Below are positions 1 through 7,588 of a DNA stretch of 12,358 nt, piece after piece. The first letter of the stretch is position 1, and every line of letters begins with the position of its first letter. Source of the stretch: Candidatus Luteimonas excrementigallinarum (GTDB taxonomy: Bacteria > Pseudomonadota > Gammaproteobacteria > Xanthomonadales > Xanthomonadaceae); contig DXCY01000164.1 in assembly GCA_019115725.1 (NCBI GenBank), positions 1-12,358 of the forward strand, in the 5' to 3' direction. The notes under the pieces are model-generated. The model saw only the letters and a program-made list of their open reading frames with translations. It searched no databases and had not been told where the DNA came from. The position numbers and the translations under genes were made by a program.

Positions 1-1814
1 GGCACCTTGGACAGGTCGCTGCGATCGCGGAATTCATACACGCCGCCGATCGATACCGTCTGGCCGTCGTCGATCAGCACGGCGGTGTTGATTTCACGCT
101 TGTTGAGGTTCGGCACCGAGCCGTAGGCACCCATGTCGGTGTATCCGCTGATCTCGTCCTTGGTGATATCCATGACCAGGAACACACGGCCGTCGTTGGT
201 GATGGTCGGGGTGACCTTCAGCTCCAGCAGCACTTCCTTGAACTGCACCGTCGGCACGTTGTTGCTCTGCCCGCCGGTCACGGTCAAGTAGCCCACTTCC
301 TGGCCCTGGCGGATCACCGCCTCGCGCTGGTTACTGGTGACGATACGCGGGTTGGAGATGACCTCACCGCGGCCTTCCTGCTGCAGCGCCGAAATCTCCA
401 CGTTCCAGTTGATCGCGTTGCCCAGGATCGTCAGGCCCAGCGAGCCAGCTCCGAGGGTGCGGTCCGCCGGGTTGTTGAAGTTCAGGCTGCCCGGGAGATC
501 CCACGTCGGCTCGCCATCGATCACCGAGTTGATGTAACCGGCGTTGGCGTCGAGCGAACCCGAACCGATCACGCGCCCCGCACCGCTGTCGCTACGGCCC
601 GACACACCGAACCGCGCACCGATGTCCCGGGCGAACGACTCGTTGGCGATCACAATGCGCGCCTCGATCACCACCTGGTCCACCGGCTTGTCCAGTTCCT
701 GCACCAGACGGCGGATATCGGCCACCCGGGTCGGGTTGTCGATCACCAGCAGGGTATTGGTGCGGCGGTCAAAGCTGAGGCTGCCGCGCTGGGACAGAAA
801 GCCCCGGCTCTGCGACGTGCCGCTGCCGCCACCGGCGCCCTGCCCGGTCTTGCTCTCGTCGGTCAGCAGGGTGGCGATATCCTCCGCATTGCCGTAGCTG
901 ATCGGGATGTACTCGGTGACCATCTCGACCCGGTCTTCGAGCTCGGCACGGGCATCCTCACGGGCTTTCTCATACGCGGCGATCTCGCTCTGCGGCGCGA
1001 TCCAGATCACGTTGCCGTCGCGGCGCTTGTCCAGCGACTTGGCCCGCAGAATGATGTCCAGTGCCTGGTCCCACGGCACGTTGTCCAGACGCAGGGTCAC
1101 GTTGCCGGTCACGCTGTCGGAAGCGACAACGTTGAAGTCGGACTCCTCGGCAATCATCTGCAGCACCGTGCGCACCGGCACGTCCTGGAAGTTGAACACC
1201 ACCGGGTGACCGGAGTAGGTGCGCTCTTCCGCAACCGATGCGGCACTGAGCTGGCCGCCAGCGACCGCACCGGCCGCGCCCACCGCACGCCCCGGCACCT
1301 CGGCACGCGGTACCAGCTCCACGATGTACTCGCGGCCGGTCTGGTAGGCCATTGGCTCGAACTCGCCGTGGGCGGTCAGCACGATGCGGGTATTGGTACC
1401 GCTCTGCACCGCATCGATGCGGCGCACCGGGGTGGCGAAATCGGACACGTCCAGCGGACGCTGCAGCGCGCCCGGCAGGTTGACGTTGCCCACCTCGATC
1501 ACCACGCTCGCGCCGTCGGCGCGCATGTCGGGCACCGCGCCCTCGCCATCAAACCGCAGCACCAGCTTGCCCGAACCGCCATCCCCGCGGTGGAAGTCGA
1601 TGTCATCGACGGCAATCGCTCCGGGGAGCTGTTTGGCCGGGTCGCTTCCTGTCATGACCGTCTGCAGCACGGCCATCTGGGGGGCGATGCCGGGCGACTG
1701 CGCGGCGTGCACTCCGGAGGTCGCGGCCAACAGTCCCACCGCCAGGCCAAAGGTGGCCGAACGGATCGGCTGGATGCGACGCGTCGCACGAGGATCTTGC
1801 GCGTTGCTCATCAT
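1..1814 (-). CDS. pilQ: PilQ, type IV pilus outer-membrane secretin (3' end cut by window edge)
   Basis: PilQ forms the multimeric outer-membrane pore through which the type IV pilus passes. The frame is open from the ATG at 1814 to base 1, about 604 codons, with no stop in the window. Residues 1-37 form a signal peptide with a hydrophobic core and a V-H-A cleavage site before AQS. One AMIN domain (about 66-168), which should bind peptidoglycan, is followed by an STN/N0 domain (about 205-275), a secretin N1 domain (about 298-376) with a Gly/Ser-rich insert at 322-337, and the secretin barrel domain (about 425 onward) with the VTPTIT and SVPNLN motifs. The visible end reads LSKV, just before the usual PFLGDIP motif, so about 45 residues are missing. 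A second in-frame ATG lies at 1811. Only one AMIN domain is seen, whereas Pseudomonas PilQ has two. It is the last gene of pilMNOPQ. Confidence 0.96.
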   Translation of the reverse strand, partial: MMSNAQDPRATRRIQPIRSATFGLAVGLLAATSGVHAAQSPGIAPQMAVLQTVMTGSDPAKQLPGAIAVDDIDFHRGDGGSGKLVLRFDGEGAVPDMRADGASVVIEVGNVNLPGALQRPLDVSDFATPVRRIDAVQSGTNTRIVLTAHGEFEPMAYQTGREYIVELVPRAEVPGRAVGAAGAVAGGQLSAASVAEERTYSGHPVVFNFQDVPVRTVLQMIAEESDFNVVASDSVTGNVTLRLDNVPWDQALDIILRAKSLDKRRDGNVIWIAPQSEIAAYEKAREDARAELEDRVEMVTEYIPISYGNAEDIATLLTDESKTGQGAGGGSGTSQSRGFLSQRGSLSFDRRTNTLLVIDNPTRVADIRRLVQELDKPVDQVVIEARIVIANESFARDIGARFGVSGRSDSGAGRVIGSGSLDANAGYINSVIDGEPTWDLPGSLNFNNPADRTLGAGSLGLTILGNAINWNVEISALQQEGRGEVISNPRIVTSNQREAVIRQGQEVGYLTVTGGQSNNVPTVQFKEVLLELKVTPTITNDGRVFLVMDITKDEISGYTDMGAYGSVPNLNKREINTAVLIDDGQTVSIGGVYEFRDRSDLSKV

Positions 1815-1818
1815 CTGA

Positions 1819-1837
1819 CTTCCCCTAATCCCTAATC
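1819..1837 (-). promoter_or_regulatory. pilQ ribosome binding site with tandem 7-base repeat
   Basis: On the minus strand, GGGGAAG (1825 to 1819) sits 4 bases before the ATG at 1814 and 7 before the ATG at 1811, so it could serve either start. Just upstream, GATTAGG occurs twice in tandem (1837-1831 and 1830-1824), and the second copy overlaps the Shine-Dalgarno. The pilP-pilQ gap is locally A+T-rich compared with the surrounding coding DNA, which fits an accessible initiation region. The repeat may be chance. Confidence 0.5.
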
Positions 1838-1858
1838 AATTTGTTGTTCAAGGGCGTG

Positions 1859-2389
1859 TTATTCAATTGAAATTGCAGCCGGGCGTTCCAGCCAGCCGCC
1901 GGCACCATCGGGCACCAGTTCCACGAGTTCAATACGGTCTTCGGCAATCGAGGTGATCCGCCCGTCCGCCTGGCCCATGTAATCGCCGTTGCGCACGCGG
2001 TGGGTCACCTTGTTCGGCGCCATCACCAGGCCGATGATCGAACCGCCGCGGCCAATGGTGCCAACCATCTCGAGGCTGTCGAGCGGGAAATCCTCGAGCT
2101 CGTGCTTGCGGCGATCCGAATCCGGCCGCGGACCAACGCCGCCGGCGTCGGCAAAGGCGTCGCTGAACGGGTCGCGCAGGTCCTGGGCGGCGTATTCGAA
2201 GGTTTCGAACTGCTGCATGACCGGCAGCGGCTCCAGCGGCGGCGCAGGGCGCGCGCGCACGTTGGCAACCCACTCCTCCAGGTTCGGCGCATCACCGGGC
2301 TTGCTGGTGATCCCGCGGCCGCAGGCGGCCACGCCGAGGACGAGCATAGAGACCAGCGCGATCCGCGCCACATGTCCAATCCCGCGCAT
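1859..2389 (-). CDS. pilP: PilP, type IV pilus assembly lipoprotein
   Basis: PilP is an inner-membrane-anchored periplasmic lipoprotein that links the PilN/PilO dimer to the N0 domain of PilQ. From the ATG at 2389 it has 176 residues, a typical length. Residues 1-22 are a lipoprotein signal ending in the lipobox V-A-A-C, with C23 the lipidated cysteine. A Pro/Glu-rich flexible segment (about 30-67) precedes RDPF (72-75) and the FPLDSLEMVGT motif (101-111). The C-terminal beta-sandwich includes RNGDYMG (133-139) and the GGWLERP ending. The frame stays open upstream to an ATG at 2446, but that would overlap pilO by 56 bases and put 19 charged residues before the lipoprotein signal. The start at 2389 lies 1 base after the pilO stop, with GGGGGGA about 8 bases upstream. 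The gene is translationally coupled to pilO. Confidence 0.95.
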   Translation of the reverse strand: MRGIGHVARIALVSMLVLGVAACGRGITSKPGDAPNLEEWVANVRARPAPPLEPLPVMQQFETFEYAAQDLRDPFSDAFADAGGVGPRPDSDRRKHELEDFPLDSLEMVGTIGRGGSIIGLVMAPNKVTHRVRNGDYMGQADGRITSIAEDRIELVELVPDGAGGWLERPAAISIE

Positions 2390-2390
2390 G

Positions 2391-3044
2391 TCAGCGTCCC
2401 CCCGCAGCCTGGGCGGCCTGTTGTTCGGCCGTTTCTTCATCATCAAGGTAGCGATACGTCTTCACCGTACCGGCCAGCTCCAGGCTGGCCCCGGGCCGGA
2501 TCGCCCCGCCGTCGCGCGGCTGCAGCGAAATATCGTGCATGGTCATGATGACCACCCGCGGCAGGGAAGCCACGCCGCTCACGAATGCCCCGAACTGGTG
2601 ATAGCTGCCACGCATGCGCAGCGAGATCGGCTGCTCGGCGTAGAACTCCTTGGGCGCCTCGGGACCGGGCCGGAACAGGTCGTTCTGGATGCCCGTTGCC
2701 ACCGCGGTCTGGGAAATGTCGGTGATCAGGTCCGGCATCTCGGTGCGGCTGGGCAGCTGGCGCAGCATCTGCTGCAGCTGCTGTTCCATCTGTGCCAGCT
2801 GCTGCTTGAGCGGCTCCAAGTTGGTGGCCCGGCCCTGCTTTTCCTCGAACTCGGCGCGCTTCTGCGATTCCTGCCGCTCCAGCCCTTCCAGGCTGGCCAG
2901 CTTGTCGCGCACGAACAGCCACCAGAGCAGGCCGAAGACCAGCAGGCCGATCAGCACGCAGAAGCCGATCTTGTACTCCTTCGGCCACGAGCCCATGTTG
3001 TTGAAGTCGAGCTCGCGCAGCGACATCTTGCGTTTGGCACTCAC
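2391..3044 (-). CDS. pilO: PilO, type IV pilus inner-membrane alignment protein
   Basis: PilO pairs with PilN in the inner membrane and connects the cytoplasmic PilM ring to PilP and PilQ. The 217-residue product has a short cytoplasmic N-terminus (1-25), one membrane segment (about 26-46, rich in L, F and W), a Gln/Glu-rich coiled coil (about 50-97) and a periplasmic ferredoxin-like core (about 104-198). The core contains the family stretch GSYHQFGAFVSGVASLPRVV (146-165). The C-terminus is Ala/Gln-rich. The start is a GTG that overlaps the pilN stop as GTGA. AAGGAG lies 7 bases upstream of it, which supports it over the in-frame ATG six codons later. The pilP start follows 1 base after its stop. 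Domain assignment is by family recognition. Confidence 0.96.
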   Translation of the reverse strand: MSAKRKMSLRELDFNNMGSWPKEYKIGFCVLIGLLVFGLLWWLFVRDKLASLEGLERQESQKRAEFEEKQGRATNLEPLKQQLAQMEQQLQQMLRQLPSRTEMPDLITDISQTAVATGIQNDLFRPGPEAPKEFYAEQPISLRMRGSYHQFGAFVSGVASLPRVVIMTMHDISLQPRDGGAIRPGASLELAGTVKTYRYLDDEETAEQQAAQAAGGR

Positions 3045-3691
3045 GATGCGGCTCCTTCTTCAGCGACCGGCGCTTCGGCCACGTCCGCGCCGGTGTCCGG
3101 CTCAACGCCTTCCGGCGCCTGGTCGGCGTCATCGGACGGCGTGGTCAGGGTGACCGACAGGTTGAACACGTAGGGCAGCGCGGCGCTGTGCACGCCGGCG
3201 CCTTCCGGCCGGGCCTCGATCACCGACAGGCGCGGGTCGGCCATCCAGCCGGCGCCTTCGAGGTTGCGCATGTAGGTACTGACCCGGGCGTTGGACTGGG
3301 CGCGCCCTTCCAGGGTGAGCTTCTGCCCTTCCTGCTTGAGCGTGGTCAGCATCACCCCGTCGGGGATGGTGCGCACCAGCGCGTCGAACAGGTGCACCAT
3401 CTGCGAGCGGCTGGCCTGCAGCTCCTCGATGACTTCCTTGCGCGCCAGCAGACGGGCCCGCTGGCGGTCCAGCTCCTCGATCTCCTTGATGGTCTCGTCG
3501 ACCTGGGAAATCTGCTGGTCCATGTACCGGTTGCGGGACTGCTGTCCCTCGATCTGGGCGTTGTAGTAGCCGTTGACCAGGAACCAGAGCAGCGCTCCGG
3601 CCACCACGGACAGGGCCACCATCAAACCGAATTCCTTCTGCCGCTGGGCCCGGCGTTCGGCGCGCCAGGGAAGCAGGTTGATCCTGGCCAT
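3041..3691 (-). CDS. pilN: PilN, type IV pilus inner-membrane assembly protein
   Basis: PilN binds PilM through its short cytoplasmic N-terminus and dimerises with PilO in the periplasm. The 216-residue product begins MARINLLPWR, the conserved INLLPWR motif that docks in the PilM groove. One membrane segment follows (about 21-43), then a charged coiled coil (about 47-95) and a ferredoxin-like periplasmic domain (about 97-183) that includes IPDGVMLTTL and LEGRA. The last 30 residues (about 186-216) are Asp/Glu/Ala/Pro-rich and probably disordered, an acidic tail longer than I recall for Pseudomonas PilN. The ATG shares its A with the pilM stop (TGATG), and its own stop overlaps the pilO GTG, so expression of pilM, pilN and pilO is likely coupled. 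Confidence 0.96.
   Translation of the reverse strand: MARINLLPWRAERRAQRQKEFGLMVALSVVAGALLWFLVNGYYNAQIEGQQSRNRYMDQQISQVDETIKEIEELDRQRARLLARKEVIEELQASRSQMVHLFDALVRTIPDGVMLTTLKQEGQKLTLEGRAQSNARVSTYMRNLEGAGWMADPRLSVIEARPEGAGVHSAALPYVFNLSVTLTTPSDDADQAPEGVEPDTGADVAEAPVAEEGAAS
3052..3057 (-). promoter_or_regulatory. pilO ribosome binding site inside the end of pilN
   Basis: The minus strand reads AAGGAG, then 7 bases, then the GTG at 3044. The site lies within the last codons of pilN. It decides the pilO start in favour of the GTG overlapping the pilN stop rather than the ATG at 3026, which has no such spacing. Confidence 0.7.
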
Positions 3692-4749
3692 CAGTCGAAG
3701 CTCCTGAGTGCGAGCCCGCAGGCGATCATCAGAGCCGGCGCGTCCTGGGCCAGCGCGTGGGCCTGGACCCGCGACCCCAGGGTCATGTGCGCCAGCGGGT
3801 TGGCCACGATGGCCGGTACGCCGAGCTGTTCTTCCACCATCTCCGGTACACCGGGGATCGAGGCGCAGCCACCGGCCAGCACGATCTGGTCAACGCGGTT
3901 GAACTCGCTGCCGGCATAGAAGAACTGCAGCAGGCGGCTGATCTGCTGCACCAGCGCCTCCTTGAAGGGTTCCAGCACCTCGATCTCGTAGCTCTCCGGC
4001 AGCCCGCCCTGGCGCTTGGCCAGGCCGGCTTCCTCGTAGCTGAGGCCGTAACGGCGCATCACCTCATCGGTCAGCTGCTTGCCGCCGAACACCTGCTCGC
4101 GGTTATACAGACTGCGGCTTTCGCGGATGATGTTGAGGGTGGTCATGGTGGCGCCGATGTCCACCAGGGCCACGATGCCGTCGTGGGGTGCGTTCAGCGT
4201 ACCGGCGAGCAGGCTGAAGGCGTTCTCGATGGCGAAGGCCTCCACGTCGATCACCTTGGCCGTCAATCCGCCCAGCTTGAGCGCTTCGGCCCGGGTCTCG
4301 ACGTTCTCCGAACGCGAGGCCGCCAGCAGCACCTGCACCATCTCCTCGTTGCCGGGCACGGGCCCGAGCACTTCGAAGTCCAGGTTCACTTCCTCGATCG
4401 GATACGGGATGTAGTTGACCGCTTCCAGCTCGACGGCCGACTCCATCTCTTCCTCGTCCAGATCGGCCGGCATCGGGATGGTCTTGGTGATGATGGCCGA
4501 GCCGGCGACCGCGGCCGCGGCGTGCTTGGCCTTGCTGCCGGAGCGGGCCATGGCGCGGCTGATCGCCTCGCCCACGGCTTCCACCTCGACGATGTTCTTT
4601 TCCACCACCGCGTTCGGCGGCAGCGGCTCGACCGCGTAGTGCTCAACGCGGTAGCGCTCACCGGTGCGGGAGAGCTGCAAAAGCTTCACCGCAGTCGAGC
4701 TGATGTCCACGCCCACGATCGGCGGCTGGCTTTTTGTGAATAAACCCAC
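3691..4749 (-). CDS. pilM: PilM, actin-like cytoplasmic type IV pilus assembly protein
   Basis: PilM is a cytoplasmic FtsA/MreB-like ATP-binding protein that captures the PilN N-terminus and forms the cytoplasmic ring of the pilus alignment complex. The 352 residues show the actin-fold nucleotide motifs in order: phosphate-1 GVDISSTAVKLLQL (13-26), phosphate-2 VDIGATMTTLNI (196-207) and the adenosine motif VLAGGCASIPGV (290-301). The SHS2-like insert region (about 85-170) includes the conserved EAVNYIPYPIEEVNLDF stretch (109-125). No membrane segment is present. The start is GTG at 4749, preceded by GGGGA about 6 bases upstream; the MGLF start matches the family. It is the first gene of the pilMNOPQ operon, is divergent from the PBP1A gene, and its stop shares one base with the pilN ATG. 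Confidence 0.97.
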   Translation of the reverse strand: MGLFTKSQPPIVGVDISSTAVKLLQLSRTGERYRVEHYAVEPLPPNAVVEKNIVEVEAVGEAISRAMARSGSKAKHAAAAVAGSAIITKTIPMPADLDEEEMESAVELEAVNYIPYPIEEVNLDFEVLGPVPGNEEMVQVLLAASRSENVETRAEALKLGGLTAKVIDVEAFAIENAFSLLAGTLNAPHDGIVALVDIGATMTTLNIIRESRSLYNREQVFGGKQLTDEVMRRYGLSYEEAGLAKRQGGLPESYEIEVLEPFKEALVQQISRLLQFFYAGSEFNRVDQIVLAGGCASIPGVPEMVEEQLGVPAIVANPLAHMTLGSRVQAHALAQDAPALMIACGLALRSFD

Positions 4750-4799
4750 GGTTTTCCCCTATTGTCACGGGCGCTTAGGCGCGCAACGTGCCCCGACGG

Positions 4800-4830
4800 A
4801 TTAGATAACGGACTTTTTACCCCTTGGCAA
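4800..4830 (-). promoter_or_regulatory. Candidate sigma-70 promoter of pilMNOPQ
   Basis: On the minus strand TTGCCA (4830 to 4825) matches the -35 consensus in five of six bases. Downstream, TATCTA (4807-4802) follows at 17 bases, or TCTAAT (4805-4800) at 19 bases; each is an imperfect -10. Transcription would start about 45 bases before the pilM GTG. This is the only convincing -35/-10 pair I see upstream of pilM. It is prediction only; other sites in the 223-base intergenic region are possible. Confidence 0.45.
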
Positions 4831-4907
4831 CAGCGAATGACCCAAAACCGTGCCCCAGTGCCCCCTTCTGCCCGTCTCTGCGCCTGAACGGTGAACCCGG
4901 CCCGCAC

Positions 4908-4934
4908 AGGACAGGGTGCCGTCTCATCTATAAT
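4908..4934 (+). promoter_or_regulatory. Candidate promoter of the PBP1A gene
   Basis: A perfect TATAAT -10 box lies at 4929-4934. The -35 is weak: AGGACA (4908-4913) matches TTGACA at four positions but the spacer is only 15 bases, and nothing better appears at 16-18. Transcription would begin near 4941, giving a leader of about 32 bases. No clear Shine-Dalgarno precedes the ATG at 4973. A 10-base palindrome TTTGGCCAAA (4956-4965) sits in the leader. A poor -35 beside a perfect -10 may mean an activator helps, but this is inference. Confidence 0.55.
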
Positions 4935-4972
4935 CCGCGACCTTCCCTGCTGCCATTTGGCCAAACGTTCGC

Positions 4973-7510
4973 ATGCCCACCTTCAAACGCGTGTTGCGCT
5001 GGCTCACCGTAGTGATCCTGGGACTGGGCGTGATCGGCGTCCTGACCCTGGCCACCCTGTATTACGTGGTGTCGGCCCGTCTGCCCGATGTCCAGACCCT
5101 GCGCGACATCGAAATGCAGGAACCATTGTACGTCTATTCCCGCGACGGTCGCCTGATGGCGCTGTTCGGGGAGACCCGGCGCTACCCGGTGCAGATCGAG
5201 GAAGTGCCCGATCAGGTCAAGCAGGCGTTCATCGCGATCGAGGACGCCCGCTTCTACGACCACCACGGGGTTGACCCCAAGGGCGTGGCGCGCGCGATCT
5301 GGCTGCTGGCCACCACCAACGACCAGCGCGTGCCGGGCGGTTCCACCATCACCCAGCAGGTGGCGCGCCAGTTCTTCCTCAGCTCGGAATACAGCTACAC
5401 GCGCAAGTTCGCCGAGATGCTGCTGGCGCTGAAGATGGAGCGCGAGCTGAGCAAGGACGAGATCCTGGAGCTGTATCTCAACAAGAGCTTCTTCGGCAAT
5501 CGCTCGTACGGCGTGGCCGCGGCGGCGGAGTTCTACTACGGCAAGGCGCTGGACGACCTGACCGTGGAGGAAGCGGCCACGCTGGCGGCGATCCCCAAGT
5601 TCCCCTCCAGCGGCAACCCGGTCACCAATCCCGAGCGCGCCCGCATCCGCCGCGACTACGTGATGCAGCGCATGCGCGAGCTGGGCTACATCAACGAGGC
5701 CGCCGAGCGCGAAGGCAAGGCCACCGCCATGCACGCCCGCCCGCACGAGCGCCCGGTGGAGGTGTACGCGCCCTACGTGGCCGAAATGGTGCGCCAGGAA
5801 ATGATCGCCCGCTTCGGCGGCGACGTGCTGACCAAGGGCTACCACGTCACCACCACCATCGATCCCGACTACCAGGCCGCCGCGGAGCGCTCGCTGCGCG
5901 ACGGCCTCACCGTGTATGACCGCCGCTACGGCTGGAACGGCGCCGAGCAGTCGTTCGAGCTGGCTGCCGACGAGGATGCCGCCACCGTCTCCGCGCGGCT
6001 GCGTGGCATTGCCACCCAGGCGGGCCTGCGCCCGGCGATCGTGCTGCGCAGCGGCAACGGTACGGCTGACGTGGTGATGGCCGACGGCACCACCGTGACC
6101 CTGGACGCCGAAGCCAGCAAGTGGACCCAGCGCGCGCCGTCGGCGCTGATGGAGCGCGGCGATCTGGTGCGGGTGCAGCGGATCGAAACCCCTGCCAGGG
6201 ACGGCGAGGATGGCGCTCCCCCGGCCGCCCCCGTTGTCACCTACCAGCTCGGCCAGGTGCCGCGCGGCCAGGCCACCCTGGTTTCGATGGAATACGACAC
6301 CGGTGCGCTGCGTGCACTGGTGGGCGGCTTCAGCTTCGCCGGGCAGAAGTTCAACCGCGCCACCCAGGCGCGGCGCCAGCCGGGTTCGGCGTTCAAGCCG
6401 TTCATTTTCGCCGCCGGGTTCGAGCGCGGGTTCAACCCGGCATCCATCGTGCCGGACGCGCCGGTGGTGTTCCGCATGCGCCGTGGCCAGGACTGGCGTC
6501 CGCAGAACGCCGACGGCCGGTTCATGGGGCCGATGCAGCTGCGCAGCGCGCTGGCGCTGTCGCGCAACCTGGTGTCGGTGCGGCTGCTGGATGCGATTGG
6601 CGTGGACTACGCGCGCCGCTACATCAGCCACTTCGGCTTCGACGAATCCGAGCTGCCACCCAACCTGTCGATCTCGCTCGGCACGCCCTCGCTCACGCCG
6701 CTGGATGTCACCCGCGGCTACGCGGTGTTCGCCAACGGCGGCTTCCGGGTGACGCCGTGGTTCATCGACGAGGTGCATGACCGCAACGGCGAGCTGGTGT
6801 TCAAGGAAAACCCCGCCCGTGCCTGTCGCGGCTGCGCGGGCGGCGCGCGCCCAACCCAGGGTGAGACCGCCACGCCGACGCCGTCGCACATCGTCGACGG
6901 CTTCGACTTCGGCCCGGCAACGCCGACCGCGGCACCCGCTCCTGCGGTGGTGGAAACGGCCGACGAAGCCCGGGACGATGCGATCATTCCGGAAGGCACT
7001 GAAGACGGCGCGGAGTTCATCATGGCCCCGCGCGCCATCGATGAGCGCGTGGCCTGGCAGCTGGTGTCGATCATGCGCGACGTGGTACAGCGCGGCACCG
7101 GCACCGCGGCGCGCTCGATCGGCCGCGAGGACGTGGGCGGCAAGACCGGCTCCACCAACGATTTCCGCGATGCCTGGTTTGCCGGCTTCGGCGGCAATCT
7201 GGTCACCTCGGTCTGGGTGGGCCGCGACGATAACCGCTCCCTGGGCCGGCGCGAATACGGTGGCCGCTCGGCGCTGCCGATCTGGATCGACTACATGGCC
7301 GCGGCGCTGGAAGACCAGCCGCTGATGCCGCACGAGGTTCCGGACGGACTGGTGCAGGTGAACGTGAGCGAGGGCGGCCGGTTGCTGCCCGCGGGCTCCG
7401 GCGGCCGCACCGAATACGTCAAGGTGGAGGACCTGGAGCGCATGGCGGCGGAGATCGACGACGGCTTCGACGACACCATGCCGGCCGAAGAGGTGTTCGA
7501 CATTTTCTGA
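4973..7510 (+). CDS. mrcA: Penicillin-binding protein 1A, bifunctional glycosyltransferase/transpeptidase
   Basis: PBP1A (also called ponA) polymerises lipid II into glycan strands and cross-links the peptides in the periplasm. The 845 residues begin with a short cytoplasmic tail and a membrane anchor (about 11-34). The GT51 domain (about 50-240) has the catalytic E90 in EDARFYDHHGVD, the GGSTITQQVARQ motif (122-133) and a second acidic residue E156 in KMERELS. An OB-like insert (about 320-425) leads to the transpeptidase domain with S472-x-x-K475 (nucleophile), S530-R-N532 and K724-T-G726. A CxxC (618-621) precedes a Pro/Ala/Asp-rich linker (about 622-680); E. coli PBP1A has a comparable cysteine pair here. 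The start is chosen because the short basic tail and anchor follow directly. The gene is divergent from pilM, an arrangement common in gammaproteobacteria. All catalytic motifs are intact. Confidence 0.97.
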   Translation: MPTFKRVLRWLTVVILGLGVIGVLTLATLYYVVSARLPDVQTLRDIEMQEPLYVYSRDGRLMALFGETRRYPVQIEEVPDQVKQAFIAIEDARFYDHHGVDPKGVARAIWLLATTNDQRVPGGSTITQQVARQFFLSSEYSYTRKFAEMLLALKMERELSKDEILELYLNKSFFGNRSYGVAAAAEFYYGKALDDLTVEEAATLAAIPKFPSSGNPVTNPERARIRRDYVMQRMRELGYINEAAEREGKATAMHARPHERPVEVYAPYVAEMVRQEMIARFGGDVLTKGYHVTTTIDPDYQAAAERSLRDGLTVYDRRYGWNGAEQSFELAADEDAATVSARLRGIATQAGLRPAIVLRSGNGTADVVMADGTTVTLDAEASKWTQRAPSALMERGDLVRVQRIETPARDGEDGAPPAAPVVTYQLGQVPRGQATLVSMEYDTGALRALVGGFSFAGQKFNRATQARRQPGSAFKPFIFAAGFERGFNPASIVPDAPVVFRMRRGQDWRPQNADGRFMGPMQLRSALALSRNLVSVRLLDAIGVDYARRYISHFGFDESELPPNLSISLGTPSLTPLDVTRGYAVFANGGFRVTPWFIDEVHDRNGELVFKENPARACRGCAGGARPTQGETATPTPSHIVDGFDFGPATPTAAPAPAVVETADEARDDAIIPEGTEDGAEFIMAPRAIDERVAWQLVSIMRDVVQRGTGTAARSIGREDVGGKTGSTNDFRDAWFAGFGGNLVTSVWVGRDDNRSLGRREYGGRSALPIWIDYMAAALEDQPLMPHEVPDGLVQVNVSEGGRLLPAGSGGRTEYVKVEDLERMAAEIDDGFDDTMPAEEVFDIF

Positions 7511-7523
7511 ACGCCGCGACGGG

Positions 7524-7552
7524 GCCCCGCAGCACTGTCACACCGGCGGGGC
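7524..7552 (+). terminator. Weak hairpin after the PBP1A gene
   Basis: GCCCCGC (7524-7530) and GCGGGGC (7546-7552) can form a 7-base-pair stem with a 15-base loop, 13 bases after the PBP1A stop. No T-run follows, so it is at best a poor intrinsic terminator. Read-through into the downstream gene is likely. It could equally be a chance pairing in G+C-rich DNA. Confidence 0.25.
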
Positions 7553-7576
7553 TACTGTCGGACATCGCGCCGTACT

Positions 7577-7581
7577 GGGAG
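7577..7581 (+). promoter_or_regulatory. Ribosome binding site of the 209-aa hypothetical gene
   Basis: GGGAG lies 7 bases before the ATG at 7589. Another ATG at 7584 is in a different frame and closer to the site, so the spacing supports 7589 as the start of the long reading frame. Confidence 0.55.
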
Positions 7582-7588
7582 ACATGTC

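Noticed and set aside
2390..2446. An upstream ATG extending pilP by 19 codons
   Set aside because: It would overlap pilO by 56 bases and place a charged stretch ahead of the lipoprotein signal. The ATG at 2389 gives a standard lipobox and family length.
1989..3173. A 394-codon plus-strand frame across pilP, pilO and pilN
   Set aside because: It spans three well-supported genes on the other strand, has no clear ribosome binding site and reads as a compositional shadow.
4956..4965. Palindrome TTTGGCCAAA in the PBP1A leader
   Set aside because: Ten bases with no loop make a poor RNA hairpin, and a palindrome of this size occurs by chance. Without conservation data it is not a supported operator.
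4928..7333. An 801-codon open frame on the minus strand opposite the PBP1A gene
   Set aside because: It mirrors the third-position G+C bias of the real gene. Its product is a low-complexity mix of H, R, A, G, V and Q with no recognisable domain, while the plus strand encodes a complete PBP1A.
7520..7529. Palindrome CGGGGCCCCG after the PBP1A gene
   Set aside because: It is a short perfect palindrome of pure G+C, expected at this base composition. The overlapping longer hairpin was listed instead at low confidence.
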